DNA of 38,195 nucleotides from Acidimicrobiia bacterium (GTDB lineage Bacteria; Actinomycetota; Acidimicrobiia; Spongiisociales; UBA5794), in the NCBI GenBank assembly GCA_030066755.1, contig JASJAX010000036.1:1-38195 (forward strand), written 5' to 3'. The notes below the pieces were generated by a model. That model had not been told where the DNA came from and ran no database searches. It saw nothing but the letters and a program-made list of their open reading frames with translations. Made by a program: the position numbers and the translations under genes. Below, piece after piece: positions 17,370-28,529 of the stretch (position 1 is its first letter; each line of letters begins with the position of its first letter).

Positions 17370-18956
17370 ATGACGACCCCCCGAGTCGAGATCTACGACA
17401 CCACGTTGCGCGACGGGACCCAACAGGAAGGGATCTCGTTGACCGCAGGCGACAAGCTCGAAGTCGCGCGCCTGCTCGATCAGCTCGGGGTGGCCTACAT
17501 CGAAGGCGGCTGGCCGGGCGCCAACCCGAAGGACGACGAATTCTTCCGGCGCGCCCAAACCGAGCTGAAGCTCGAGACGTCGACGTTGGTCGCATTCGGA
17601 AGTACCCGCCGAGCCAACACCAATCCCGCCGACGACGAGCAGCTCGCAGCCCTCCTGGCCGCCGAGACGGACGTGATCTGCCTGGTCGGCAAGTCGTGGG
17701 ATTACCACGTCGAACACGCGCTCCGGACCTCACCGGCCGAGGCCGTTGCGATGGTGGCCGACTCGATCGAGTATCTCCGCAGTCAAGGTCGCCAGGTGTT
17801 CTTCGACGCAGAGCACTTCTTCGACGGCTACCGGGCCAACCCGGACTTCGCCGCAGCCGTGCTCCAGGCCGCCCACGAGTCCGGGGCCGAGCGTCTCGTC
17901 CTATGCGACACGAACGGTGGGTTCCTCGCCCACGAGGTCGAGCGGATCGTCGGCGAAATGACCGACCGGATCCCCGATGCAGTATTCGGGTGCCACTTCC
18001 ACAACGACTCGGGGATGGCAGTCGGCAATTCGCTGACTGCGGTCCGTACCGGCGTGTATCAGGTGCAGGGATGTATCAACGGCTACGGCGAACGCACCGG
18101 CAACGCCGACCTGTGCTCGGTGATCCCCAACCTCGCCCTCAAGATGGGCTACGAGGTCATCCCCGAAGGCCACCTGCCGCACCTCACCCGGGTTTCCCAT
18201 CACCTCTCGGAGATCGTGAACCTCACCCTCGATCCCCATCTCCCCTACGTCGGAGTGTCGGCGTTCACCCACAAGGCCGGGCTGCACACGTCGGCACTGG
18301 CCCGCCGGCCCGATGCCTACGAGCACCTCAACCCCGACTCGATCGGAAACGCCACCCGGGTCGTGGTGTCCGAGCTGGCCGGTCGGTCGACGGTGCTCGC
18401 CAAAGCCGAAGCCCAGGGTCTCGAACTCACCGCCGAGGATGCGCAAGCCGTTGTGGACCGCATCAAGGAGCTCGAGCACGACGGGTACCAGTTCGAGGCA
18501 GCCGATGGGTCGTTCGAGCTCCTCCTGCGCGAGGTGCAGGGATGGACTCAGCCCTTCTTCGAACTCGAGTCGTATCGGGTGTTCGTCGAGCAGCGAGCTG
18601 GTGAGGTCGTGGCCGAGGCCACGGTCAAGGTCCACGTCGCCGGAGAACGGATGGTCACCACGAAGGAGGGCGACGGCCCGGTGTCGGCGCTCGACCGGGC
18701 GCTCCGCGCTGCGTTGCGCACGGCGTACCCCCAGATCGACCGCATGCGGTTGGTCGACTACCGCGTGCGGGACCTCGACTCGTCGGATGGCACATCAGCG
18801 CGAGTCCGGGTTCTGATCGAGCACGCCGACGTGGGCGCGCAATGGGGCACCGTCGGTGTGCACGAGAACATCATCGATGCATCATGGAAGGCCCTCGCCG
18901 AAGGTGTGGTCATCGGTCTGCTGCGGTATGAAGAGCGAAACGGGAACTCGGCCTGA
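17370..18956 (+). CDS. cimA: Citramalate synthase
   Basis: VEIYDTTLRDGTQQEGISLTAGDKLEVARLLDQLGVAYIEGGWPGANPKD is a cimA hallmark; C-terminal LeuA allosteric domain; start at ATG 17370 rather than the track's 17277. Confidence 0.95.
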   Translation: MTTPRVEIYDTTLRDGTQQEGISLTAGDKLEVARLLDQLGVAYIEGGWPGANPKDDEFFRRAQTELKLETSTLVAFGSTRRANTNPADDEQLAALLAAETDVICLVGKSWDYHVEHALRTSPAEAVAMVADSIEYLRSQGRQVFFDAEHFFDGYRANPDFAAAVLQAAHESGAERLVLCDTNGGFLAHEVERIVGEMTDRIPDAVFGCHFHNDSGMAVGNSLTAVRTGVYQVQGCINGYGERTGNADLCSVIPNLALKMGYEVIPEGHLPHLTRVSHHLSEIVNLTLDPHLPYVGVSAFTHKAGLHTSALARRPDAYEHLNPDSIGNATRVVVSELAGRSTVLAKAEAQGLELTAEDAQAVVDRIKELEHDGYQFEAADGSFELLLREVQGWTQPFFELESYRVFVEQRAGEVVAEATVKVHVAGERMVTTKEGDGPVSALDRALRAALRTAYPQIDRMRLVDYRVRDLDSSDGTSARVRVLIEHADVGAQWGTVGVHENIIDASWKALAEGVVIGLLRYEERNGNSA

Positions 18957-18977
18957 TCCTGAGGGGTCCATAGGGAC

Positions 18978-19466
18978 GTGAAACACACCGCTCGCCCCGG
19001 GGGGACGATTCGGCGCCGGCGCTCGAGGCGAGTCATGGCGACGGCTCTCCTGCTCGCAGCCCTCGGTGCCTGCGGCGGGGATGATGCCGAGCCCCGAGCG
19101 ATCCCATGGAGCTTGGATCCGTGTGGCCTGGCGCCTCCCCAGGAGGTGTCGGCGGCGTTCGAGTCATCGGCCGTCCCCGAGACAGCTCCGACCGGCGACG
19201 AGTGCCGCTATCGGGTCGACGGCATCCTGCTTCGGGTGATCGTGTTGAGCGACTCAGACACGTGCGACGGGACGCAACGCTCGATCGTCGCCTTGGGCAA
19301 CTCGACCTCACCTGCAGTTGGAGGACCGAACGGCGTGTTCCTGGTCGAACCGAGCGGCGACGTGCTCGTCTGCGACCCGCAGGTCACGTACCTCTTGACG
19401 GCAGATGGACGCTCAGCCGAGCTGCTGTCACTCGGCGGGACGCTCCCATCCGACCGCAGCAACTGA
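18978..19466 (+). CDS. Putative lipoprotein of unknown function
   Basis: Lipobox-like LLLAALGAC and no recognisable domain; start may be the ATG at 19035. Confidence 0.6.
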   Translation: MKHTARPGGTIRRRRSRRVMATALLLAALGACGGDDAEPRAIPWSLDPCGLAPPQEVSAAFESSAVPETAPTGDECRYRVDGILLRVIVLSDSDTCDGTQRSIVALGNSTSPAVGGPNGVFLVEPSGDVLVCDPQVTYLLTADGRSAELLSLGGTLPSDRSN

Positions 19467-19495
19467 TCACCGGCGCCTCGCGGTACATTGGGTCT

Positions 19496-20614
19496 ATGGC
19501 AGACGTCACGGACCGTCCATCCGATCTCGACGCAGGGCGGGCCGCCGCAGTGAGTCGAGAACTGGTCGGGACGGCGTCCGGATACCTGACCGCTGATGTG
19601 GCGATGTCGCTGCCGTTCGAGGAGCTCGGCCCCTTCAAGGACCTGCTCAAGCAGTTCTTCTCACCATTGCCGTGGACGGACGATGACGCCGGTCGGCTCA
19701 GCGATCTCGTCGTGCCCCACCTCGACGCCGGGTGGTGGGACCACGACCTCGGCGCAGGCCTGACCCTGGCGCACGGGATCCGCAACGAGCGGTACGAGTT
19801 GTGGATCTCAGGTGGCGGTACCGAGGCTCCTTCGATCTTCGATCGAATCTTCGACGGGCCCGTGGTGCCCGAACCGACCCCACACCCGCGCAAGGTCAAG
19901 TTCTCGATCGGCGGTACCCCGGCGCCGGGGCGATGGTATCGCCGCACCGATGCCGACCTTCCCGATGACTCGAGGGTCCGACGACTCTTCGGAGAGCACG
20001 ATGTGACCGACGTCATGATCGCCGGCGACTTCCTGACGATCGGCATTGGTGCAGGCTCGTCGTGGGAGCTCCGCCTCGAACCCCTCCTGGGCTTGATCAC
20101 CGAGCTGTTCGCAAGCGGCGAGTCGGCCACTCATGTTGCGCCGGAACGAACCCGGGACGAGCTGCTCCACGAGGCCGGGGCTCTCCATCCCGGTGCAGCC
20201 GCCGACGAACTCCACCTCATGGATCCGGATGACGAGAACGACCGCACACGGTTGCGAGCGGCGCTCGAGTCTGACGACCCGAGACTTCGCAGGGTCGCCG
20301 TCGCGATTCTGATCGAAACCACCGATCCGGGCCTGCGCCACGAGATCGTGGCCCGAGGCCGCAAGGACACGTCACTGTTGGTCCGACGCACCGCGCTCGA
20401 TGCTGCCGCCGACACCGAGGACGAGTCACTCCGCAAGGTGTTCGAGACGGCGTTGGGTGACGCCGACGCGTGGACCCGATGGAAGGCGGTCCGTGCCCTC
20501 GCCGAGCTCGGCATCGGCCCCAGCCGGACGACGGTGGAACAGATCGCCGAGGATCCCGACTTCCAGGTGCAATTCGAGGTGGCAACCGCGTTACGACTCG
20601 CCGAGGACGGGTGA
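19496..20614 (+). CDS. HEAT-repeat-like domain protein
   Basis: C-terminal DDPRLRRVAVAILIETTDPGLRHEIVARGRKDTSLLVRRTALDAAADTEDESLRKVFETALGDADAWTRWKAVRALAELG; start MADVTDRP at 19496. Confidence 0.75.
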   Translation: MADVTDRPSDLDAGRAAAVSRELVGTASGYLTADVAMSLPFEELGPFKDLLKQFFSPLPWTDDDAGRLSDLVVPHLDAGWWDHDLGAGLTLAHGIRNERYELWISGGGTEAPSIFDRIFDGPVVPEPTPHPRKVKFSIGGTPAPGRWYRRTDADLPDDSRVRRLFGEHDVTDVMIAGDFLTIGIGAGSSWELRLEPLLGLITELFASGESATHVAPERTRDELLHEAGALHPGAAADELHLMDPDDENDRTRLRAALESDDPRLRRVAVAILIETTDPGLRHEIVARGRKDTSLLVRRTALDAAADTEDESLRKVFETALGDADAWTRWKAVRALAELGIGPSRTTVEQIAEDPDFQVQFEVATALRLAEDG

Positions 20615-21157
20615 CAGCTCATCGAGCTGCTCCCGGAGAAACCGACAGCACCGTTCGACCTCAGCGTCGAAGTCACCGTCATTCGGGAAGAGGTAGTCCG
20701 TTCGATCCTGTGCGTCGGAGATCCCGAGGAACGCCTGATACATGGCGGCGCCGGCCAGGTGATCGGCTTCCCTGGTCGCCCTGCGCTCGAGCCGAGCGAG
20801 GACCGTTGCCTCCGCAGCCACTACCTCGACGAGCAGAAGGCCATCCATGAGTTGCGCCGCCTCATCGAAGAACGTGTCGCGGATCGCCTTGCGATGGAAC
20901 GTCTCTTCGACAATGGCATGTGGATGCTCGCCCACCATTGAGGCGAGTCGCTTCACTGTCCGATCGAATGCTCGGGCGCGAAACCAATCGGGGAACGGCG
21001 TGCCACTCGACACCCACCCCTCGAACTCCGTGGTGGTCGCTCCCTCGGCACGTTTGTCGTCGTCGATCGACACCAGTGGAAGCCGGAGCTCGTTGGCGAT
21101 CGCTCGAGCGACGGTGGACTTGCCGGCTCCGATCGAGCCGGCGACGGCGATGAGCAT
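20591..21157 (-). CDS. P-loop AAA/kinase-like ATPase
   Basis: MLIAVAGSIGAGKSTVARAIANELRLPLVSIDDDKR (Walker A); start at 21157. Confidence 0.8.
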   Translation of the reverse strand: MLIAVAGSIGAGKSTVARAIANELRLPLVSIDDDKRAEGATTTEFEGWVSSGTPFPDWFRARAFDRTVKRLASMVGEHPHAIVEETFHRKAIRDTFFDEAAQLMDGLLLVEVVAAEATVLARLERRATREADHLAGAAMYQAFLGISDAQDRTDYLFPNDGDFDAEVERCCRFLREQLDELSPVLGES

Positions 21158-21270
21158 GCAGGCACCTCGTCGGACGCTCTCCGAATGATGCCAGACCAAC
21201 TCGGCGGGCGCCCGGTCGGGCGAGCGCGAGCCGCGGCGCATGTACGGTGTCATCACAAGCGACGGAGGAG

Positions 21271-21564
21271 ATGGCAGTGGCGGTCGGTCGAGCCGAACGT
21301 CGGGCGATTCGTCGCCCGCTGGTTGCGACGCGCTTTGCCAAGGACGACACCGAACGCGTCCTCGACCTCCTCGAGTTGGTCGAGCTCGCATGGCACGACT
21401 GCTACGACGAGGTGAGCCCGCCTGAGAAGGCCATCGACGACATCCTGTTGGTTTCGCAGTCCGAGTGGCCTCGTCTGATCGCTGCGGCGCGCCTCGCAGT
21501 CGTCGACCACAGGGACCTCAAACTCCAGGCCGATGCACTACGTCAGCGAGACGAATCGAGTTGA
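21271..21564 (+). CDS. Conserved small hypothetical protein
   Basis: Starts MAVAVGRAERRAIRRPLVATRF at ATG 21271 with purine-rich GGAGGAG directly upstream. Confidence 0.55.
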   Translation: MAVAVGRAERRAIRRPLVATRFAKDDTERVLDLLELVELAWHDCYDEVSPPEKAIDDILLVSQSEWPRLIAAARLAVVDHRDLKLQADALRQRDESS

Positions 21565-21565
21565 G

Positions 21566-22216
21566 TCACTCGAGACCGAGCGCCTCCGCGATCTGATCCA
21601 CTCTCGACCTGAGTTCTTCGACCTCGGCTCGCAGCTCGGCGACCGCATCCGGCTCGGCAGCGGCCGGAGGCGAGGGCATCGGGTCGGTCTCGCCGAATCC
21701 TCCGGCATCGTGGCTCACCATCGACGGTTCCTCATCGGTGAGGAGGTGCCGGTACCGGTGCTCCTTCTGGCCGGGTCTGCGGTCGAGCCGCTCGACGAGA
21801 GCCCGATCACGGTGACGCAGACCCTCGAGCGTCGTCTCGAGCTCCGGAAGCGATGCGAACTCGACGTACCGCTGCGTGCGTTGTCGCAGCTCACCTGGAG
21901 TCTGCGCTCCCCGGAGGAACAGCACGGCGAGCAGGGCGATCTCCTGTGCACCGACCTCCAGGTCGGCATCGAGCGCGTGGCGATACTTGACCACTCGATC
22001 GCCGGGACGATGCACCATCTTGGCAAGGCCACGATCGGCGAGCCCCCGCAAGATCAGTTCGACTTGAGCTTCGTCGTACGAAACGACCGGTTCGCGATTC
22101 GATACCTGGTTGCAGGCCGTGACGACCGCATTGAGCGACATCGGATAGTTGTCCGGGGTGGTCATGGCCTTCTCGACCATCGCACCGAGCACCCTGGCTT
22201 CTTCAGATGACAGCAT
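21566..22216 (-). CDS. YceH/DUF480 family protein
   Basis: MLSSEEARVLGAMVEKAMTTPDNYPMSLNAVVTACNQVSNREPVV is the DUF480 signature. Confidence 0.93.
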   Translation of the reverse strand: MLSSEEARVLGAMVEKAMTTPDNYPMSLNAVVTACNQVSNREPVVSYDEAQVELILRGLADRGLAKMVHRPGDRVVKYRHALDADLEVGAQEIALLAVLFLRGAQTPGELRQRTQRYVEFASLPELETTLEGLRHRDRALVERLDRRPGQKEHRYRHLLTDEEPSMVSHDAGGFGETDPMPSPPAAAEPDAVAELRAEVEELRSRVDQIAEALGLE

Positions 22217-22227
22217 GGCGCCTGAGG

Positions 22228-23016
22228 CTAGCCATCGTCCCGGACGATGAATCGATCCTGGAGGCGGCGCATCCCAACGAGCCAGCGGTCGTAGTCGGCC
22301 ACCTTCCGCCGCAGATACTCCGCGACCTCGGGGTGCGGCAGGATGAGGAACCGCTCGTCAGCCATCGCGTCGACAACATCGTCGGCAACGACCTCGGCCT
22401 CGAGCATCCCGTCGACCCCGGCGACCGCCAGCGGTGAATCGCCCGTCTCGATCCCCTCGGTCATCTTGGAGCGTACGGCCTGGGGTGCCAGCACGGATAC
22501 CCGAATACCGCGGTCGCCGTAGGTGATCGCCAGCCACTCCGCCAGAGCGACAACGGCGTGTTTCGTCACCGCGTATGGGGCAGAACCGAGCTGCGTCAGG
22601 AGTCCGGCGGCGGACGCCGTGTGCACCAGGTAGCCCTCCCCTCGTTCGAGCATGCCGGGGAGCACAGCACGCGCGGCATAGAGATGCGATCGGAAGTTGA
22701 CCGACAGCATGCGCTCCCATGAGCCATCGTCGAGGAAGACGTCGCCGGCAACTGCTATCCCGGCATTGGCGACGAACACATCGACCGGTCCGAGGCGTTC
22801 CTCGGCGAATGCCACAAGTGCACGATTGGCTGCCTCGTCCGTGACGTCGATTGGGTATGCGTACCCTGCGATCTCAGCGGCGATGCCTTCCGCACCGCCG
22901 GCGTCGATGTCGGCGACAACGACCCCGGCACCCTCCTCGGCGAAGCGACGACAGAGCGCGGCGCCGATGCCCGAGGCGCCACCGGTCACGATGCACGTTC
23001 TTCCTGCCAACTCCAT
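22228..23016 (-). CDS. SDR-family oxidoreductase
   Basis: MELAGRTCIVTGGASGIGAALCRRFAEEGAGVVVADID; YAVTKHAVVALAEWLA; start at 23016. Confidence 0.93.
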   Translation of the reverse strand: MELAGRTCIVTGGASGIGAALCRRFAEEGAGVVVADIDAGGAEGIAAEIAGYAYPIDVTDEAANRALVAFAEERLGPVDVFVANAGIAVAGDVFLDDGSWERMLSVNFRSHLYAARAVLPGMLERGEGYLVHTASAAGLLTQLGSAPYAVTKHAVVALAEWLAITYGDRGIRVSVLAPQAVRSKMTEGIETGDSPLAVAGVDGMLEAEVVADDVVDAMADERFLILPHPEVAEYLRRKVADYDRWLVGMRRLQDRFIVRDDG

Positions 23017-23074
23017 GGACAGAGCGTAGGACGTGGGCCTGCGGCCTACCCAGTGACGGCGATACCCTGGTCTC

Positions 23075-23443
23075 ATGAGCGAGTTCGCAGTCGTCGGCGC
23101 CTACGGGAGCGAGATGGAGGCGGATCTCGTCGTGCAGCGCCTCGCCGGTGCCGGGATCCGTGCAACGACGAGACGGGACACCGTCGGCGGGATGTTCCCT
23201 TCGATGGAGCTGGCGACCGGGGGTGTCGAAGTCCTCGTGCCCGAGGATCAGCTGCTCGCCGCCCGCCGGGAGCTCGACCAAACACCGCCGCCGCCCGCGC
23301 CCAGCCAACGGCGCCGAACACCGTCGGCCGAAACCGACCAGGCCCAGCCGATTCGCCGCCTTGCAACGGTGGGGTTCTTCATCATCCTGATCGTCATCGT
23401 CCTCGCCGCCATGCTGAGCTTCCTCGACTCGCCGATCCCGTGA
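23075..23443 (+). CDS. DUF2007-like protein with C-terminal TM helix
   Basis: SEMEADLVVQRLAGAGIRATTRRD...GGVEVLVPEDQLLAARREL; hydrophobic C-terminus. Confidence 0.75.
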   Translation: MSEFAVVGAYGSEMEADLVVQRLAGAGIRATTRRDTVGGMFPSMELATGGVEVLVPEDQLLAARRELDQTPPPPAPSQRRRTPSAETDQAQPIRRLATVGFFIILIVIVLAAMLSFLDSPIP

Positions 23444-23475
23444 CGACTGACGACTGACGACTGACGACTGAGAAC
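23441..23475 (-). repeat. Heptad array E
   Basis: TGACGAC x4 then TGAGAAC, starting on the stop codon of the upstream gene (minus-strand unit GTCGTCA). Confidence 0.9.
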
Positions 23476-23477
23476 TG

Positions 23478-24023
23478 CTACCTCAAGTACTCCAGGAACT
23501 CGCGCATCATGAACGCCGTCGCTCCCCAGAGCGTGCCTGCATCGAACTCGTAGAACCAGAGGGTGTGCCCCATCCAGTCACTGGTGACCCAGCGACCTTC
23601 ATCGAGCATCTCGCTGAGCGTCGGTTCGATGATGACGTCGACTTCCGAAGGATCCGGAATCAACTCCTCCGGCCGAGCGATTCGCGCAACGACGGGGACG
23701 ATGAGGTTGTTGCGGTTGCGCGTCGTGAGCGGTGTGAGCCCACCGAGGATGACCTCGACGTCGCCTTCTCGGATCCCCACCTCCTCGTGCGCTTCGCGGA
23801 TCGCAGCGGCAACCGGGCCTTCCCCGTTCTCCATACGGCCGCCCGGAAACACCACATCGCCCGGGTGGGTTCGCATGTCGTCGGGGCGTTTGGTGAGCAC
23901 GACCCGAACCTCGTCACCATCCACATAGAGCGGAACGAGGACTGCCGATCTCGCCTCGGCCGGATGAGCAACCGGCGGCAGAGCTTCGAGACGTTCCCAG
24001 ATGTCGTGCACGAGCGCCAGCAT
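23478..24023 (-). CDS. NUDIX hydrolase (CoA pyrophosphatase type)
   Basis: VVFPGGRMENGEGPVAAAIREAHEEVGI (Nudix box). Confidence 0.93.
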   Translation of the reverse strand: MLALVHDIWERLEALPPVAHPAEARSAVLVPLYVDGDEVRVVLTKRPDDMRTHPGDVVFPGGRMENGEGPVAAAIREAHEEVGIREGDVEVILGGLTPLTTRNRNNLIVPVVARIARPEELIPDPSEVDVIIEPTLSEMLDEGRWVTSDWMGHTLWFYEFDAGTLWGATAFMMREFLEYLR

Positions 24024-24103
24024 ACGAGACCTCCGGAGCCAGGATCACGGCCGCCGCTGCGACGATCCTGCCCTCGACGCAGCCAGGGCGATAGGCTCCG
24101 GGC

Positions 24104-24700
24104 ATGCCCCAACTCGACTCGGGACCCCGACACACGCCGCGGTTCACGTTGCGCCCATTCCGCCGGCGCGACACCGCCGCGGTCTACGACGCAGTCAAGG
24201 AATCCCTTCCCGAGTTGCGCAAGTGGTTGCCGTGGGCCGCAGGCAACTACACCCGTCCCACGGCACAGCACTACGTTCGGGACTCCATTTCCGCATGGAA
24301 TGAGGGCCGGGCATGGGACTTCGCCATCCGGCGACCAGAGGATCCCGGCCGCCATGTCGGCAATGTGTCGATTTGGTTCACTTCAACGCCGAACCTCGTC
24401 GGCGAGATCGGGTACTGGGTTCGGACGAGTGAGACCGGTCGCAGCGTCTGCACCGAGGCAACGGCACGAGCGCTCCAGATCGCTTTCGAAGAGCTACGAC
24501 TGCACCGAGTTGCGCTGCGGATTGCCGTCGGGAATCTCGGATCGGAGCGAGTCGCTGAGAAGCTCGGATTCCGATTCGAAGGCACCCTGCGCGAGGAAGT
24601 GAAGGTCGGACACGAGTGGCTCGACCACACGGTGTGGGGCCTGTTGGAGCGGGAGTGGTGGGTCGAGCGAGAGCGATACCGGGAGCAAGCGTGGGCATGA
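24104..24700 (+). CDS. GNAT-family N-acetyltransferase (RimJ/RimL-like)
   Basis: GEIGYWVRTSETGRSVCTEATARALQIAFEELRLHRVALRIAVGNLGSERVAEKLGFRFEGTLREE. Confidence 0.92.
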   Translation: MPQLDSGPRHTPRFTLRPFRRRDTAAVYDAVKESLPELRKWLPWAAGNYTRPTAQHYVRDSISAWNEGRAWDFAIRRPEDPGRHVGNVSIWFTSTPNLVGEIGYWVRTSETGRSVCTEATARALQIAFEELRLHRVALRIAVGNLGSERVAEKLGFRFEGTLREEVKVGHEWLDHTVWGLLEREWWVERERYREQAWA

Positions 24701-24755
24701 GCCGCCGTTGGGCCGGGAACCTCAGACGTCGTTTCAACCGTTGGAATCGTGGAGA

Positions 24756-25538
24756 ATGTCGATGACCACGAGACCCGGACCCAGCACCGAACGTATTCTC
24801 GAAGCCGTCCAGCACGTGCTCATCGCTGCCGTTTCGGTGGTGATCGCCGTCGTCATCGTCGTGGCATTCCTCCGCGTGCTCTCGTCCGACGAGACCGCCG
24901 CCAACGGAGACGGCACGCTCGCCTCTACGGAGACCCTGCCTGAGGGCGTGGTCACGCCGGGATCGACGACGGTCCCCGACATCGTCATCGTCGACCCGGG
25001 CACGCCGACGGTTGCACCGACAACGGTCGCACCGACGAGCTGCGATCGACGCCAGCCCACCGCCGACCGTGGACAGATGGTGCTGCGCATCTTCATGCCG
25101 TGCGGCAACCCGGATCTGCCGTCAAACGCCACCTACGTCTTCCGCACCGTCGACGAGAGCACTGCGCTCCTCACGAACACCATGGAGCAGATCGTCGCCG
25201 GCCCGACGGCCGAAGAGCGGGCGGACGGATTCACGTCGTTCTGGTCCGCCGGCACCGCCAATGCCGTCAACTCCGTCCAGCTGGCCGACGGAGCGGTACT
25301 CGTCAACTTCGGGACCCCGGTGAGCACACTCACCGGAATCAATCAGGAGCCGGCTCGATCGTTCTTCCTCGCCGACATCTACACCAGCCTCTTCCAATAC
25401 GAGCGCGTCACCTCGGTCGAGTTGCGGCTCGGGAGCGACTGCGAGGCGTTCTTCGCCCTCCTGGGCCAGAGCGGCTGCACCGTCGTCGATCGTGGCGGCT
25501 GGGAGGCGCAGCTCGACCAGTGGCGGGCTGATGGGTGA
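24756..25538 (+). CDS. GerMN-domain protein with N-terminal TM and Thr/Pro-rich linker
   Basis: TM VLIAAVSVVIAVVIVVAFLRVL; GerMN-like MEQIVAGPTAEERADGFTSFWS...VQLADGAVLVNF. Confidence 0.75.
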   Translation: MSMTTRPGPSTERILEAVQHVLIAAVSVVIAVVIVVAFLRVLSSDETAANGDGTLASTETLPEGVVTPGSTTVPDIVIVDPGTPTVAPTTVAPTSCDRRQPTADRGQMVLRIFMPCGNPDLPSNATYVFRTVDESTALLTNTMEQIVAGPTAEERADGFTSFWSAGTANAVNSVQLADGAVLVNFGTPVSTLTGINQEPARSFFLADIYTSLFQYERVTSVELRLGSDCEAFFALLGQSGCTVVDRGGWEAQLDQWRADG

Positions 25539-25587
25539 TACCGGAGGCATCACCCATCAGCTTTGAGTTTGGCAAGGCCCAAACTCA
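25528..25587 (+). terminator. Two tandem hairpins downstream of the GerMN gene
   Basis: CTGATGGGTGAT-N9-ATCACCCATCAG (25528-25560), then TGAGTTTGG-N6-CCAAACTCA (25564-25587). Confidence 0.65.
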
Positions 25588-25628
25588 GGCTTAGACCGCA
25601 ACACTCCGCGTGCTGCGAGGATGGCGGC

Positions 25629-26432
25629 GTGGAGGTTCACGATCGGTTCATCACGGTGCGCGGCACGCGCCATCACGTTCGGGAGATCGATGTCGCCAGC
25701 GACCGCGGCACCCGGCTCGTGTTGCTCCACGAAGGACTCGGCTCGATCCCGCAGTGGCGATCGTTCCCGGCACGCCTCGCCGATGCCGCCGGGCTGAACA
25801 CGATCGTCTATGAGCGCCGCAACCATGGCGCTTCCGATCCGCTTCCGGGACGGCGCGGTCCTCGCTACCACGCTGAGGAGGCGGAGATCTACGAGGAACT
25901 CCTCGACGAGCTCGGTATCGACCGGGTCGTCAGCTACGGGCACAGCGACGGAGCAACCATTGCGCTCCTCCACGCAGCGATCCACCCCAGTCGTGTTGCG
26001 GCGGTGGTGAGCGAGGCCGGCCATGTCATCGCCGAGGACATCGCCCGGAGGGGCATCGAACACGCCAGGGAGCGCTACCGAGCCGGCTTGAAGCAGGCCC
26101 TCGAACGACACCACGGTGCGCAGACCGATGCGATGTTCCATGCCTGGGCCGACACGTGGCTCGATCCCATGTTCGATGGTTGGGACATCACCGAGGAGCT
26201 CGCCACCGTGACCTCCCCGGTCCTCGCCCTGCAAGGCGAGCACGACGAATACGCAGTCGCCGAACACGTCGACTGGATCGCCAAAGCCGTCGGCGGCCCG
26301 GCCACAACCTGGATCCTCGACAACATCGCCCACGCGCCACACAGAGAAGCGGGAGACGCAGTGATCGCCCGGGTTGCGGAGTTTCTTCAGGAGTACGGAG
26401 TAGCGAGTAGCGAGTGCTCGCCTGAGACCTGA
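25629..26432 (+). CDS. Alpha/beta-fold hydrolase
   Basis: TRLVLLHEGLGSIPQWRSFPARLA, SYGHSDGATIALLHA (GHSDG), LALQGEHDEYA; GTG start at 25629 preferred. Confidence 0.88.
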   Translation: MEVHDRFITVRGTRHHVREIDVASDRGTRLVLLHEGLGSIPQWRSFPARLADAAGLNTIVYERRNHGASDPLPGRRGPRYHAEEAEIYEELLDELGIDRVVSYGHSDGATIALLHAAIHPSRVAAVVSEAGHVIAEDIARRGIEHARERYRAGLKQALERHHGAQTDAMFHAWADTWLDPMFDGWDITEELATVTSPVLALQGEHDEYAVAEHVDWIAKAVGGPATTWILDNIAHAPHREAGDAVIARVAEFLQEYGVASSECSPET

Positions 26433-26489
26433 GACCTGAGACTCGAGACTCGAGACTCGAGACGCCCGACCTCGGTGCGAAGCACCGAG
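26391..26489 (-). repeat. Hairpin plus heptad element F (12 heptads)
   Basis: + strand: GAGTACG GAGTAGC GAGTAGC GAGTGCT CGCCTGA GACCTGA GACCTGA GACTCGA GACTCGA GACTCGA GACGCCC GACCTCG, running into CTCGGTGC-GAA-GCACCGAG (26471-26489). Confidence 0.9.
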
Positions 26490-26490
26490 A

Positions 26491-26552
26491 ACGACGAGGG
26501 CCGCCCGAATGGCGGCCCTCGTCGTAGGTTGTGTGGCGCCAAGGCGCCGCAC
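26491..26552 (-). terminator. Two further hairpins downstream of groEL
   Basis: 15-bp perfect stem 26491-26505/26511-26525 and 10-bp stem with one wobble 26531-26540/26543-26552. Confidence 0.7.
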
Positions 26553-26562
26553 AAGCGTCGGG

Positions 26563-28499
<1,937 letters not shown>

Positions 28500-28529
28500 C
28501 GTCCGACTTCCTCCTTGTTGAAGAGCGGA

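Noticed and set aside
23441-23475. CRISPR-like or minisatellite array
   Set aside because: Repeat unit is 7 bp with no spacers; not CRISPR. Treated as a member of the heptad family.
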